Below, one piece after another: positions 37,501 through 46,250 of a stretch of 64,000 bases of DNA (position 1 is its first letter; each line of letters starts with the position of its first letter). The DNA is from CAVTLG01 sp963802635 (GTDB lineage: Bacteria > Chloroflexota > Ktedonobacteria > Ktedonobacterales > Ktedonobacteraceae): positions 992,001-1,056,000 of the forward strand of contig CAWDJJ010000003.1 of NCBI GenBank assembly GCA_963802635.1, written 5' to 3'. The position numbers and the translations under genes were made by a program. Under the pieces are notes generated by a model that made no database searches, was not told the DNA's origin, and saw only the letters and a list, made by a program, of their open reading frames with translations.

Positions 37501-37790
37501 ATGGCAGTAACACCAGCTCCATATGTGCTTAGTTGCAATCCCTCAATCGGGCAATTCGCCTTTTTCACGCTAATGATCTACTTCTAATAGTATACCAGAT
37601 GTCTAGTTGCAATCCCTCAATCGGGCAATTCGCCTTTTTCACGCTAATGATCTACTTCTAATAGTATACCAGATGTCTAGTTGCAATCCCTCAATCGGGC
37701 AATTCGCCTTTTTCACACTGTTGTTCCATTGGTTTCTTTCTCCTGTGTTATTCGTTGCAATCCCTCAATCGGGCAATTCGCCTTTTTCAC
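34592..37790 (-). CRISPR. CRISPR array, leader-distal block (44 repeats)
   Basis: 44 repeats of 37 bp, from 34592-34628 to 37754-37790, with spacers of 35-38 bp. The plus-strand repeat begins GTTGCAATCCCTCAATCGGG and ends CGCCTTTTTCAC. Read on the minus strand it ends GAGGGATTGCAAC, close to the ATTGAAAC handle of many type III and type I repeats. I therefore infer minus-strand transcription with the leader on the right. Only one variant repeat was noticed (CGCCCTTTTCAC near 37115). Many spacers recur: three near the left end appear three or four times each, three between 35.4 and 36.2 kb appear three or four times each, and one beginning GCTAATGATC appears five times. The last spacer is cut by the IS701-like element. 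No cas genes lie in the window. Confidence 0.96.
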
Positions 37791-38038
37791 GAAACATGGC
37801 AGTAACACCAGCTCCATATGTGCACTACAGTGGCACTTCGAAAGAGAACCAAATTCCCTGGAATTCTCCCCGGATACCCCCTGATCATTGTACTGCGCCG
37901 GTGCACCTGAGATGCAGAACCAGATTCCCTGGAATTTTCCCCCGATTAGTAAAAACTTCGTGCTATTCGCGCGTCGATGTGACATGCTAGAAGTATTTCC
38001 AGTTGTTGTTTGAGCCGTCCATCAGAAACGAGAAAAAC

Positions 38039-39433
38039 ATGAAGCATCAACAGTCTACCACAACCCAGCCAACGAGTCCAACCCTGAGCGCGATCGGTTC
38101 CTGGACCATGAGCTTGTTCCAGTTGCATCAGCGGCTGGGCCTGTATTTTGCACGCCCAGAAGTCCGAACCCATGCCTTGCTTTACCTGCAAGCCATCCTG
38201 AGCGATATCCCCAGAAAAAATGGCTGGCAGATCGCTGAACAGGCCCGACAAGCACGGCCCTACGGCATGCAGCGCTTGCTCTCGCGCGCCGTTTGGGACG
38301 AAGACGGCGTCCGCGATGAACTGCGCACCTTTGTCTGCCAGACCTTGCACCCACCCCCTCTTTTACCCGCCGAAGCCTCACCCACCCTGGTCTTCCCTGT
38401 ACTCGTCATTGATGAGAGCTGCTTTCCCAAACGGGGCCGTCACTCCGCTGGCGTCGGACCCCAATATTGCGGACGCACCGGCCGCGTCGAAAATTGTCAG
38501 GTCGGCGTCTTTCTCTCTTACGTCACCGAGCGGGGCCATGCCATCATCGACCGTGAGTTGTATCTGCTCGAAGACTGGTGTTCTGATCTGCCACGCAGGC
38601 AAGCCGCCCATATCCCCGATATGGTCTCTTTTCAGACCAAACCCGAACTGGCCAAACGTATGGTCCAACGCGCCCAGGCTGCGGGCCTGTCTATCAGCTG
38701 GGTCGTGGCCGATACGGTCTACGGTCACAGCCCTGACCTGCGGCTCTGGCTCGAAGAGCAAGGCTATGCCTCTGCACTGGCGGTGCCCTCCATCGAAGTC
38801 GTCTGCGTGCAGACTCGCGCTGGTCTGCTGCTCAGTGATGTCGCCAGCATCGCACAACAAGCCTTGCGTGCCCGTGATTGGCAGCGCCTTTCTGCCAGTC
38901 AGGGTACCAAAGGCGAGCGCCTCTTTGACTGGGCTTGCCTGCCCGTCGTACACGGGGGCGTCGTGGACCGTCGCCATTTCCTCGTGGTACGCCGCTGCCT
39001 CGACGACCCAAACGAGCTGGCCTATTACCTGATCTACGCTCCCTTGGATACGTCCCTGTCCATCATGGTGCAAGCCATCGGCTCCCGCTGGCATATCGAA
39101 GAGGATCTGCAAGCCACCAAAGCGCTGGGACTCGATCAGTATGAAGTACGTAGCTACGTGGGTTGGTATCGCCATATCACCCTCGTGCTGCTCGCCTACG
39201 CCTTTCTGGTCAGTCTCTGCCTGCAAGCGCCTGCGTCTGCTGAAGACTCCAGAGCGAAGCCCGCGCCCCCGCTCAGTGCTTTGACCCCCTCGGAAGTGCG
39301 TCATCTGCTGGCTCACCTGTTCTTCCCTGCTCCCACTGCGGCACCGCTGATCTCTCAGTGGTCCTGGTTTCGACGAACCCACCAGTATTGGGCTGGCTAT
39401 TATCATCGTCGTCGCCGCGAAAAAACCAGCTAA
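38039..39433 (+). CDS. IS701-family DDE transposase
   Basis: 464 residues from the ATG at 38039; a TTG at 38003 could extend it by 12. The N-terminal region (ARPEVRTHALLYLQAILSD, NGWQIAEQARQARPYGMQRLL) is typical of IS701 transposases. The catalytic residues lie in VLVIDESCFPKRG (D), WVVADTVYGHSPDLRLWL (D) and SRWHIEEDLQATKALGLDQYEVRSYVGWYRH (E). The frame is intact. A 300-codon open frame on the opposite strand has no independent support. Confidence 0.92.
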   Translation: MKHQQSTTTQPTSPTLSAIGSWTMSLFQLHQRLGLYFARPEVRTHALLYLQAILSDIPRKNGWQIAEQARQARPYGMQRLLSRAVWDEDGVRDELRTFVCQTLHPPPLLPAEASPTLVFPVLVIDESCFPKRGRHSAGVGPQYCGRTGRVENCQVGVFLSYVTERGHAIIDRELYLLEDWCSDLPRRQAAHIPDMVSFQTKPELAKRMVQRAQAAGLSISWVVADTVYGHSPDLRLWLEEQGYASALAVPSIEVVCVQTRAGLLLSDVASIAQQALRARDWQRLSASQGTKGERLFDWACLPVVHGGVVDRRHFLVVRRCLDDPNELAYYLIYAPLDTSLSIMVQAIGSRWHIEEDLQATKALGLDQYEVRSYVGWYRHITLVLLAYAFLVSLCLQAPASAEDSRAKPAPPLSALTPSEVRHLLAHLFFPAPTAAPLISQWSWFRRTHQYWAGYYHRRRREKTS

Positions 39434-39562
39434 ATCGCCCTGTCAAGCAGGCTGGTCCTTCCTTCTCCAAGCCAGCGGCCCGCTCTTGCCGGGACTTTTC
39501 CCTGGAGGCTGTCAGCTTGGTTGTCGTTCTTGTTATCCACTACGCCCGAAAGGAGCGATCCC

Positions 39563-40351
39563 ATGACCTTTGTGTCTGTAGCCGAGGCTGCTTGCCACCT
39601 CGGCATTGATGTCAAAACCCTGCGCCGCTGGCTCTGCGATGCTCAGCTTTCCCTGCAATGCCATCCCCACGATGGCCGCAAAAAAGGCATGAGCCTTGAA
39701 CACCTCCAGGTGCTGGCTCGCCTGCATCAGCGCTGCCTGGCTCCTCTCTTCCAGGAGCCACCCACCCCTGTGAAGTGCGAGGTGCCACCGTTGCCTGCTG
39801 AGTTGCTGGCCCTGCCTGAGCAGCTTTGCGCCATGCAAGCCCAACTTGCCGCCTTGCAGCAGCAAGTGGCTGCTCTCACCTGCCTGCTCACAGAGTCCAA
39901 ACCTGAGTCCGCCCGTAAGCTTCCTGTGCCCAAGCCGAGCAACACGGTCCAGCCTCCAGCCAAACCCATCTCCCCTGCTCTCCGCTCGCGTCCTGCGGCA
40001 TCTGCCACCGCCAAAACGACAGCGCCTGCCAAGCCGACGCACATCATCCCGCGCGTCGAGTACGGCGAACAGGGGCACTATGTGGTGATCTGTCCCAAGC
40101 ACGGTGTGCTGCCTTTTGAGCCTGACACCCCAGAGTGGTTTGCCTGGGTGGCCCAGCAGGACTCGTTTCGCTTTGTGGGAAAATCGGGCCACTTCACGGC
40201 TCATCATGAGTGGCGCGTGAAGAAAGGTGCCTGGCGGGCGCATCGGCACATCCGCAACCACAGCTACACCCTGCGTCTGGCACCGGCCCCGGAGTTGACC
40301 ATTGCCGTGTTGGAGCAGGCGGCTGAGGCGCTACAAGCTCATCTGATCTAG
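39563..40351 (+). CDS. IS passenger protein: HTH domain plus a YWRAYR-like C-terminal domain
   Basis: 262 residues from the ATG at 39563, well supported by AAGGAGC. Residues 1-50 (VSVAEAACHLGIDVKTLRRWLCDAQ) form a MerR/excisionase-like helix-turn-helix. A Pro/Ala/Lys-rich linker covers about 70-170. The end (DTPEWFAWVAQQDSFRFVG, GHFTAHHEWRVKKGAWRAHR, YTLRLAPAPELTIAVLEQAAE) resembles, from memory, a domain common in Ktedonobacterial LuxR-type regulators and recombinases, where the pattern is WFAWL..F.F.G..G.FT..KE...YW.AYR...YLG....T...L. It lies within the terminal repeats, so it travels with the transposase. It may bind the ends or control expression (inference). Confidence 0.75.
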   Translation: MTFVSVAEAACHLGIDVKTLRRWLCDAQLSLQCHPHDGRKKGMSLEHLQVLARLHQRCLAPLFQEPPTPVKCEVPPLPAELLALPEQLCAMQAQLAALQQQVAALTCLLTESKPESARKLPVPKPSNTVQPPAKPISPALRSRPAASATAKTTAPAKPTHIIPRVEYGEQGHYVVICPKHGVLPFEPDTPEWFAWVAQQDSFRFVGKSGHFTAHHEWRVKKGAWRAHRHIRNHSYTLRLAPAPELTIAVLEQAAEALQAHLI

Positions 40352-40429
40352 CTGCTTGCTTGTTTGGGGCTTCCGGGTCGGCTTGCCTCCGCCTTTGCTC
40401 CGACAAGTGCCACTGTAGTGATACAGGGG

Positions 40430-42149
40430 GTTGCAATCCCTCAATCGGGCAATTCGCCTTTTTCACTTTTCCTCTCACCAGTGGACTAGCAACTCTCTGA
40501 GAGTTGCAATCCCTCAATCGGGCAATTCGCCTTTTTCACCCCACTGCCTAACGTGGAGGTAGCAGAGTTTCCGAAAAGTTGCAATCCCTCAATCGGGCAA
40601 TTCGCCTTTTTCACGAACAATTAAAAGACGGACAGAGAGAAGCTCACGACCGTTGCAATCCCTCAATCGGGCAATTCGCCTTTTTCACTTTGTGTTGCGG
40701 ATGGGCGCAGAGGAGCGATCACCGTTGCAATCCCTCAATCGGGCAATTCGCCTTTTTCACGCAAAAGAAACTTGAGAGATGTGATAAGGCCGTAAAGTTG
40801 CAATCCCTCAATCGGGCAATTCGCCTTTTTCACTTTCTCAAAATGGTATTGCCAGTGGTATAATTTTTGGTTGCAATCCCTCAATCGGGCAATTCGCCTT
40901 TTTCACGATACTTTCAGAATATGCTCCTAGTGCTTATACCACGTTGCAATCCCTCAATCGGGCAATTCGCCTTTTTCACTACAACGGCCAACTTATAGCG
41001 TCCAATAGCTTGCAGTTGCAATCCCTCAATCGGGCAATTCGCCTTTTTCACGCAAAAGATGGTTGACTCCCTCCTAACAGAGGAAGAAGTTGCAATCCCT
41101 CAATCGGGCAATTCGCCTTTTTCACTCGTCATGAACTGCATGAAAAAAGAGTACACGCAGAGTTGCAATCCCTCAATCGGGCAATTCGCCTTTTTCACCA
41201 TTTGGCGCTGTCGGTTGCTTGTGCGTATTTTCCGTGTTGCAATCCCTCAATCGGGCAATTCGCCTTTTTCACGGTGTTCGCCTGTTCCTTGAACACGGTG
41301 TGTACAACGTTGCAATCCCTCAATCGGGCAATTCGCCTTTTTCACGGGACAGAACTAGCCATAAAAGGAAAGGGCAGAACAGGTTGCAATCCCTCAATCG
41401 GGCAATTCGCCTTTTTCACCAAATGTATGCCTACATAGAAAACGCTCTTATCAATGGTTGCAATCCCTCAATCGGGCAATTCGCCTTTTTCACCAACCTT
41501 TTCATTACAGGCATGAGAGGATTGCCAGGTTGCAATCCCTCAATCGGGCAATTCGCCTTTTTCACCAGCACTAGGTGGCGTATTACCTGATAAATTGGTA
41601 GTTGCAATCCCTCAATCGGGCAATTCGCCTTTTTCACCTGGCCTTCCTGCCTAGCCCGACCTCTCGTTCTTTATCGTTGCAATCCCTCAATCGGGCAATT
41701 CGCCTTTTTCACCGTGCAAGGGGTTTAGGATGATGTTTCTATCTCTAAGTTGCAATCCCTCAATCGGGCAATTCGCCTTTTTCACGGACAATTCAACATT
41801 TATTTAGAGCCTGGAATATGGGTTGCAATCCCTCAATCGGGCAATTCGCCTTTTTCACTTCAGGTCTGATCCGAGTTTCGACCATTTCCCAGTGGTTGCA
41901 ATCCCTCAATCGGGCAATTCGCCTTTTTCACTTAGTGGTATAGCCACTATTATCTATAGGAGAAAAGGTTGCAATCCCTCAATCGGGCAATTCGCCTTTT
42001 TCACTCTACTGCCCATATTTCATCTTCTAGTGTTTTTAAGTTGCAATCCCTCAATCGGGCAATTCGCCTTTTTCACTCAACATTGCCAGATGGCCCGACC
42101 GTAGGACGATTCGTTGCAATCCCTCAATCGGGCAATTCGCCTTTTTCAC
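40430..42149 (-). CRISPR. CRISPR array, leader-proximal block (24 repeats)
   Basis: 24 repeats identical to those of the left block, from 40430 to 42113-42149, with 23 spacers of 35-38 bp. The first two spacers (starting TTTTCCTCTCACC and CCCACTGCCTAACG) are also present at 36904 and 36979 in the other block, which marks a segmental duplication. All later spacers are unique, as expected near the acquisition end. The array ends sharply at 42149. Confidence 0.96.
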
Positions 42150-42360
42150 AGCGGCCCTCCTAGTATAGCCTGTGGAGCGGCCAAAAGCAATACTTTGCGA
42201 GGCACTAAAATTTTGCAGGTATTTTTCCCCTTTTATCAGGGCCATATTTGCCCTGTTACCCGTTTGACGAGCCTCCCAGGCCATGCGAGGGAGCGAGCTT
42301 AGCATTACCACAGCTTCGTGCCTCGCAGCATGTTGATCATCGACTCCTCCTCCTCCCAAC
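42150..42360 (-). promoter_or_regulatory. Putative CRISPR leader
   Basis: Minus-strand transcription of the array would start here. The 100 bases next to the last repeat are AT-rich in patches (AAAATTTTGCAGGTATTTTTCC near 42208-42230) and show no gene. It is assigned from the inferred array orientation only; cas genes are not available to confirm it. Confidence 0.5.
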
Positions 42361-42364
42361 CTGT

Positions 42365-42610
42365 GTCACTTTGTCACTTTGTCACTTTGGGTACCTGAAC
42401 GCTCTCTACAGGGCGATTGAGAAAAGTGACACAAAGTGACACACTATTTTACTGTCACTTCCCATTATGTCCTCTTTATCCTATATATTTTAATAGTTAT
42501 ATATATTATATTATATAATATCCTATCCTATTAGATTATATAAAAGAAGATGGATCGAGTGTGACAAAGTGACAAAGTGACACTTTTTAGAAGCGTCACT
42601 TTGTCACTTT
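42365..42610. repeat. Iteron-like GTCACTTT cluster around an AT-rich core
   Basis: GTCACTTT occurs in direct tandem at 42365-42372, 42373-42380 and 42381-42388. It occurs inverted (AAAGTGAC) at 42423-42430 and 42433-42440, and once as GTCACTTC at 42454-42461. It occurs inverted again at 42566-42573 and 42574-42581, and direct at 42595-42602 and 42603-42610. The interval 42461-42545 is almost pure A/T. Spacing between copies is 8-10 bp. This looks like a replication origin or multi-site operator of a plasmid or phage. Confidence 0.72.
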
Positions 42611-42648
42611 GTGGAAAACTTGAGGCAGGAGAAGAGACAAAAGAAGTT

Positions 42649-42795
42649 TTAAGCCGAGAGACAGACTCGATAGGCACCACGTCCTAATTGCTCCACTTGC
42701 CCATCTTCAACCATGCGTTTGAGCGTCACACGGAGCGTGTTGACCGGGACATCGCAGATCTCTTCGGACAGCGTTTCGCCCGAATATCTCGAAAG
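42649..42795 (-). pseudogene. Winged-helix fragment (possible replication-protein remnant)
   Basis: On the minus strand about 48 codons are open to a stop at 42649-42651. They read RYSGETLSEEICDVPVNTLR, then VTLKRMVEDGQVEQLGRG and AYRVCLSA, a winged-helix pattern seen at the C-termini of phage or plasmid primase-like proteins. There is no start codon or upstream domain, since the kinase stop lies only about 15 bases away. It is therefore best seen as a remnant. Its closeness to the iteron-like cluster suggests both come from one decayed replicon (inference). Confidence 0.45.
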
Positions 42796-42807
42796 ATGTG
42801 GGTACAT

Positions 42808-44664
42808 TTATTTATACCCAAGCTTGTATGCCTGCTCCTCAGCAACCTGCGCCTCTTCCAGACGACCCAGCACCTTCAAAACGTCAGCTTTACGATGCAC
42901 AAAAAAACCATTCCTGGGTTCCAGCATAATGGACTGCTCGTAAGCAGCTAGAGCCTCTTCGTAGCGTTTGAAATGGAACAGGACGTTGCCTTTGCCCTCG
43001 TAAGATGAGGCCATCTGCGGATCTAATTGGAAAGCATGCTCATAAGTTTCCAGAGCTTCTTGCAAGCGCTTCGTCTGATAGAGCGAGTCGGCCTTGTAAT
43101 CGTAAGTCTGGGCTAGCAGAGGATCGAGTTGAATAGCCAGGTCAAAGGAGACCAGCAATTCATCATAGCGCTGCAGGCGGAAGAGCGCCCGACCCTTACC
43201 CATATGGTACGAAGCATTTTGTGGATCAAGCTGGATAGCCTTTTCGGAGAGGGCCAGCGCCTCCGTAAAACGCTGCAGTTGTCGTAACGTCCAGGCTTCG
43301 CCATCATACGCCTGGCTATTGTCAGGATCGAGCTGAATGGCTTGCTCATAGGCAGCGAGCGCCTCTTGATAGCGGCGTTGCGAACATAATGTAGTAGCAC
43401 GTCCCAGGTAGGCATCAACCAGGCGAGGATCTAATTTCAGCGCACGATCATAATAGCCCAACGCGTCATCGTAACATTGGAATTCGTAGAGAATGTTGCC
43501 TTTGTCAGCATAGGACATCGCGTAATCAGGAGCGAGTTTCAAGGCGATTTCAACCGAAGTGAGAGCCTCCTGATAGCGCTCCAGAGCATACAGAGCGCTC
43601 GTTTTTCCTTCGTGAGCATAGGCAAACGTGGGATCTTTCTGAATGGCGTGCTCAAAAGCGCTCAGCGCTTCCTCATAGCGACCCCGGTTATAGAGATTAT
43701 TGCCTTCATCCGCCCATTGCTCTTTTGTCCTGGTGATAATCTCCGCATTGGGAGTGAAAATGCTCAACGGAATACTGTTCGATTGAGGAATAGAGCTGGC
43801 AGCTAAGGGATCATCGGCACTATCTACCACACGAGTAGGCACATTGAGTAAGGCTGCCAGAAAGGCGAGAATGTCGGGATAACGCTCTTCGCGCTTCTTG
43901 GACAATGCTTTCAATAAAGCATGTTCAATGTGTACAGGAATGGCTGGCTTCAGTTGCCTGGGTGGGGTCGGAGGTTCGGTCTGATGACGCACACCAATGA
44001 TCACGGCACGGGGTCCTGTGATTGGTGGTCGCCCAGTCAATAGTTCATAGGCAATGCACGCCAGAGAATACTGGTCGCTTCGTCGGCTGGCAAAACCATC
44101 AAATTGCTCGGGTGCCATATAGAGCGGTGAACCAATAATATCTACATATGCTGTTTTTGTCGTCTCAAGAAAAACTGCAATGCCGAAATCAGCAATCAGA
44201 GCATCACCTCGGGCATCAAAGAGGATATTCTCAGGCTTCAGATCCCGGTGCACAAAGTTTTGCTGGTGCACATAATTGAGCGCCTGCCCAACCTGCGAGA
44301 GGATCGTCAGCACCTCATCCTGGGACAGCAAAGCGGGACGCCGCGACTTGATCAGGTCACGCAATGATCCCTTCGGTGCAAACTCAGCAATGATATAAGG
44401 GGTACCTTCATCTATACCCACATCGTAAATTGGTAGAATATGCGGATGCTTGAGTACTTCGAGAAATTGCGCTTCCTGCAGAAAGCTCTCACATTCATGT
44501 TCTGAAGCAAGATGCGTATGGTGCATCAATTTGATGGCAACTTCACGATTGGTAAGATAGATGTGAACGCCACAGTAAACTGTGCCAAATGCTCCTGCAT
44601 CAAGTGATGCCGTGATACGGTAGTTGCCAATTTGCTTGCCGATGTACCTGTTTTCAGTTTCCAT
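42808..44664 (-). CDS. Hanks-type Ser/Thr protein kinase with C-terminal TPR domain
   Basis: 618 residues from the ATG at 44664 (GAGGGAAA upstream). The kinase domain covers about 12-280: Gly-loop AGAFGTV (about 23-29), Lys45, HRDLKPENILF (139-149), DFG (159-161) and GSPLYMAPEQFDG. All catalytic residues are present. A linker of about 50 residues is followed by about eight TPRs (from about 320 to the end, for example YNRGRYEEALSAFEHAIQKDPTFAYA). No membrane segment is seen, so unlike PknB it should be soluble and use the TPRs to find partners. An ISAs1 element lies just upstream of its promoter. Confidence 0.94.
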   Translation of the reverse strand: METENRYIGKQIGNYRITASLDAGAFGTVYCGVHIYLTNREVAIKLMHHTHLASEHECESFLQEAQFLEVLKHPHILPIYDVGIDEGTPYIIAEFAPKGSLRDLIKSRRPALLSQDEVLTILSQVGQALNYVHQQNFVHRDLKPENILFDARGDALIADFGIAVFLETTKTAYVDIIGSPLYMAPEQFDGFASRRSDQYSLACIAYELLTGRPPITGPRAVIIGVRHQTEPPTPPRQLKPAIPVHIEHALLKALSKKREERYPDILAFLAALLNVPTRVVDSADDPLAASSIPQSNSIPLSIFTPNAEIITRTKEQWADEGNNLYNRGRYEEALSAFEHAIQKDPTFAYAHEGKTSALYALERYQEALTSVEIALKLAPDYAMSYADKGNILYEFQCYDDALGYYDRALKLDPRLVDAYLGRATTLCSQRRYQEALAAYEQAIQLDPDNSQAYDGEAWTLRQLQRFTEALALSEKAIQLDPQNASYHMGKGRALFRLQRYDELLVSFDLAIQLDPLLAQTYDYKADSLYQTKRLQEALETYEHAFQLDPQMASSYEGKGNVLFHFKRYEEALAAYEQSIMLEPRNGFFVHRKADVLKVLGRLEEAQVAEEQAYKLGYK

Positions 44665-44723
44665 GGCTTTTCCCTCTAGTAGAGTCGTCCACGCCGTATA
44701 AGTTCGCGGCACATGAGAATTCT

Positions 44724-44752
44724 AGTAAACCACAGAACGTCAGTACTGTCAA
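44724..44752 (-). promoter_or_regulatory. Predicted promoter of the kinase gene
   Basis: On the minus strand TTGACA (44747-44752) and TTTACT (44724-44729) are 17 bases apart, 60 bases before the ATG. The left end of the ISAs1 element lies about 20 bases beyond the -35 box. Confidence 0.42.
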
Positions 44753-44771
44753 TATTCATAATTCGCGAATT

Positions 44772-46071
44772 CAGGGCTTGTGAATTATTGCTGAGAGGAA
44801 AGAGACTCCAAAATCTGGTACGATAGGCATTCCAAACCCACCTGTCGAAAAGAAGGAGTCTCTGATGACCTATTCTACCGCATTGCCACTCACCCTGCCT
44901 TCCTTGAGCAGTGATCGCCGTCAGCAGTTATTGGAAAAGCAGTCCCTGCTCAGTTTGTACGAAGTGTTGACAACCATCCCTGACCCCCGTTCCAAGCATG
45001 GATTGCGCTATGAGCTGGCATACCTGCTCGTCTGCCTGATCGCAGGCTTGCTCTGCAACTGTGACTCGACCTTGGCGATTGCCGCGTGGTGTCGTGATCA
45101 GCGCCATCTGCTGGTCCAACTCTTCGGCCCTCGCCGTTTTCTGTGTCCAAGCGACTCACTCTATCGCAAACTGCTCGCACGTTTGAGCGCCGAACAGATC
45201 GAGTACACCTTGGCTGACTGGATACGCTGCACCCTGCAAGCCCAACCAGATGATCCCATCGCTTTAGATGGCAAGACTGTTCGTGGGGCCAGAATGGCTG
45301 AAGCGTCCGCTCCCCATCTGCTCTCTTTCCGCACGCACCACAGTCAGGAAACCTTGTTGCAAGTCCTGGTTTCTGAGAAAACCAACGAGATCCCGATTGC
45401 CCAGCTTCTCTTGCCTTGCTTGCCTGTCTGTGGACGCGTTTTCACCGCTGATGCTTTGCATACCCAGAAGGATTTCCTCCGGTGTGTGGACGCATTAGGC
45501 GGAAAAACGGTTCTCACTGTCAAAAACAACCAACCAACGCTCTTTGCAGACCTGCAAACCTATTTTGCCGATCCCCATGCCTCCTTTGAGCAGTTTGCCA
45601 CCCTCGATCAGCAGCGTGGACGCATCGAAAAACGGACCATCCGTGTGAGTACCGAGATGAACTCCTATCTGGTTGACTGGCCGCTTATCCAGCAGGTGGC
45701 TGAGTTGACACGAACCGTCACCATTCGCAAAACCGGACAAACGAGCCACGAGGTCGTCTATCTCATTACTCCCCTGACTCCTGGGGAGGCTGATCCATCC
45801 CGTTTACTCACCATCGTACGAGGACATTGGGGCATCGAGAACTCCTCTCATTTTGTTCGCGATGTCACCTTTGGAGAGGATCGTTCTCGTCTCCGCTCTG
45901 GCGATGGTCCACAGATCATGGCTGCTTTCCGCAATCTTGCCATCACCCTTATTCATCGTCAGGGATCTTCTCAGATTGCCGCCACTCGTCGCCACTTTGC
46001 CTCCCATCCTCTTCATGCTTTTCGATTGCTCCTTCCCAGGAGCTTTGCCCAGCAATAATTCACAAGCCCTG
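44772..46071 (+). mobile_element. ISAs1-family insertion sequence, 1,300 bp
   Basis: Terminal inverted repeats of 22 bases start CAGGGCTTGTGAATTATTGC at both ends. A perfect 10-bp target duplication, TTCGCGAATT, flanks it at 44762-44771 and 46072-46081. With an intact transposase the copy appears recent and potentially active. The target is itself palindromic (AATTCGCGAATT). Confidence 0.95.
44865..46058 (+). CDS. ISAs1-family transposase
   Basis: 397 residues. LYEVLTTIPDPRSKHGLRYELAYLL at the N-terminus is the conserved DDE_Tnp_ISAs1-associated start (DPR...R H.l..iL). The DDE residues lie in IALDGKTVRGA (D), RVFTADALHTQKDFL (D) and GHWGIENSSHFVRDVTFGEDRSR (E in the HW.IEN motif). GAAGGAG-like sequence and the ATG follow shortly inside the left end. 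It fills almost the whole element. Confidence 0.95.
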   Translation: MTYSTALPLTLPSLSSDRRQQLLEKQSLLSLYEVLTTIPDPRSKHGLRYELAYLLVCLIAGLLCNCDSTLAIAAWCRDQRHLLVQLFGPRRFLCPSDSLYRKLLARLSAEQIEYTLADWIRCTLQAQPDDPIALDGKTVRGARMAEASAPHLLSFRTHHSQETLLQVLVSEKTNEIPIAQLLLPCLPVCGRVFTADALHTQKDFLRCVDALGGKTVLTVKNNQPTLFADLQTYFADPHASFEQFATLDQQRGRIEKRTIRVSTEMNSYLVDWPLIQQVAELTRTVTIRKTGQTSHEVVYLITPLTPGEADPSRLLTIVRGHWGIENSSHFVRDVTFGEDRSRLRSGDGPQIMAAFRNLAITLIHRQGSSQIAATRRHFASHPLHAFRLLLPRSFAQQ

Positions 46072-46209
46072 TTCGCGAATTGGCAATCTCTAGGAGAGAT
46101 AATATGATCCGGGTGGCAATAGATTATGAAAAAGAGATCTGGTGTCACACAGCGGCAATACTCGAGCTGCACGCTTTTCTGCTATAGGCATGACTACAGT
46201 ACCCAGCTA

Positions 46210-46245
46210 CATGTGGGCAGAGTATAGTTTTTCTCCGCCCACATG
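46210..46245 (-). terminator. Hairpin after the dienelactone hydrolase gene
   Basis: Arms CATGTGGGC (46210-46218) and GCCCACATG (46237-46245), with extra pairing inside, start six bases beyond the stop codon at 46251. The loop carries the A/T run. Confidence 0.55.
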
Positions 46246-46250
46246 CATGC

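Larger units (their letters stand above)
37823..40420 (+). mobile_element. IS701-like element with passenger gene, inserted in the CRISPR array
   Basis: The 2,598-bp element has perfect 16-base terminal inverted repeats, CACTACAGTGGCACTT. It carries a transposase gene and a second gene on the same strand. It interrupts a spacer that has an intact second copy at 37497-37532, so the left junction is certain (...CATATG|TG flank). The right flank ATACAGGGG does not continue that spacer, and there is no target duplication. The insertion was therefore followed by deletion or recombination. Just inside the left end, two direct copies of GAACCAAATTCCCTGGAATT / GAACCAGATTCCCTGGAATT may be transposase-binding sites. 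Confidence 0.88.

Noticed and set aside
34506..42163. Many plus-strand open frames of 60-225 codons in the CRISPR array
   Set aside because: They translate the repeat (QSLNRAIRLFH, IPQSGNSPFS, NPSIGQFAFF) in three frames and are not genes.
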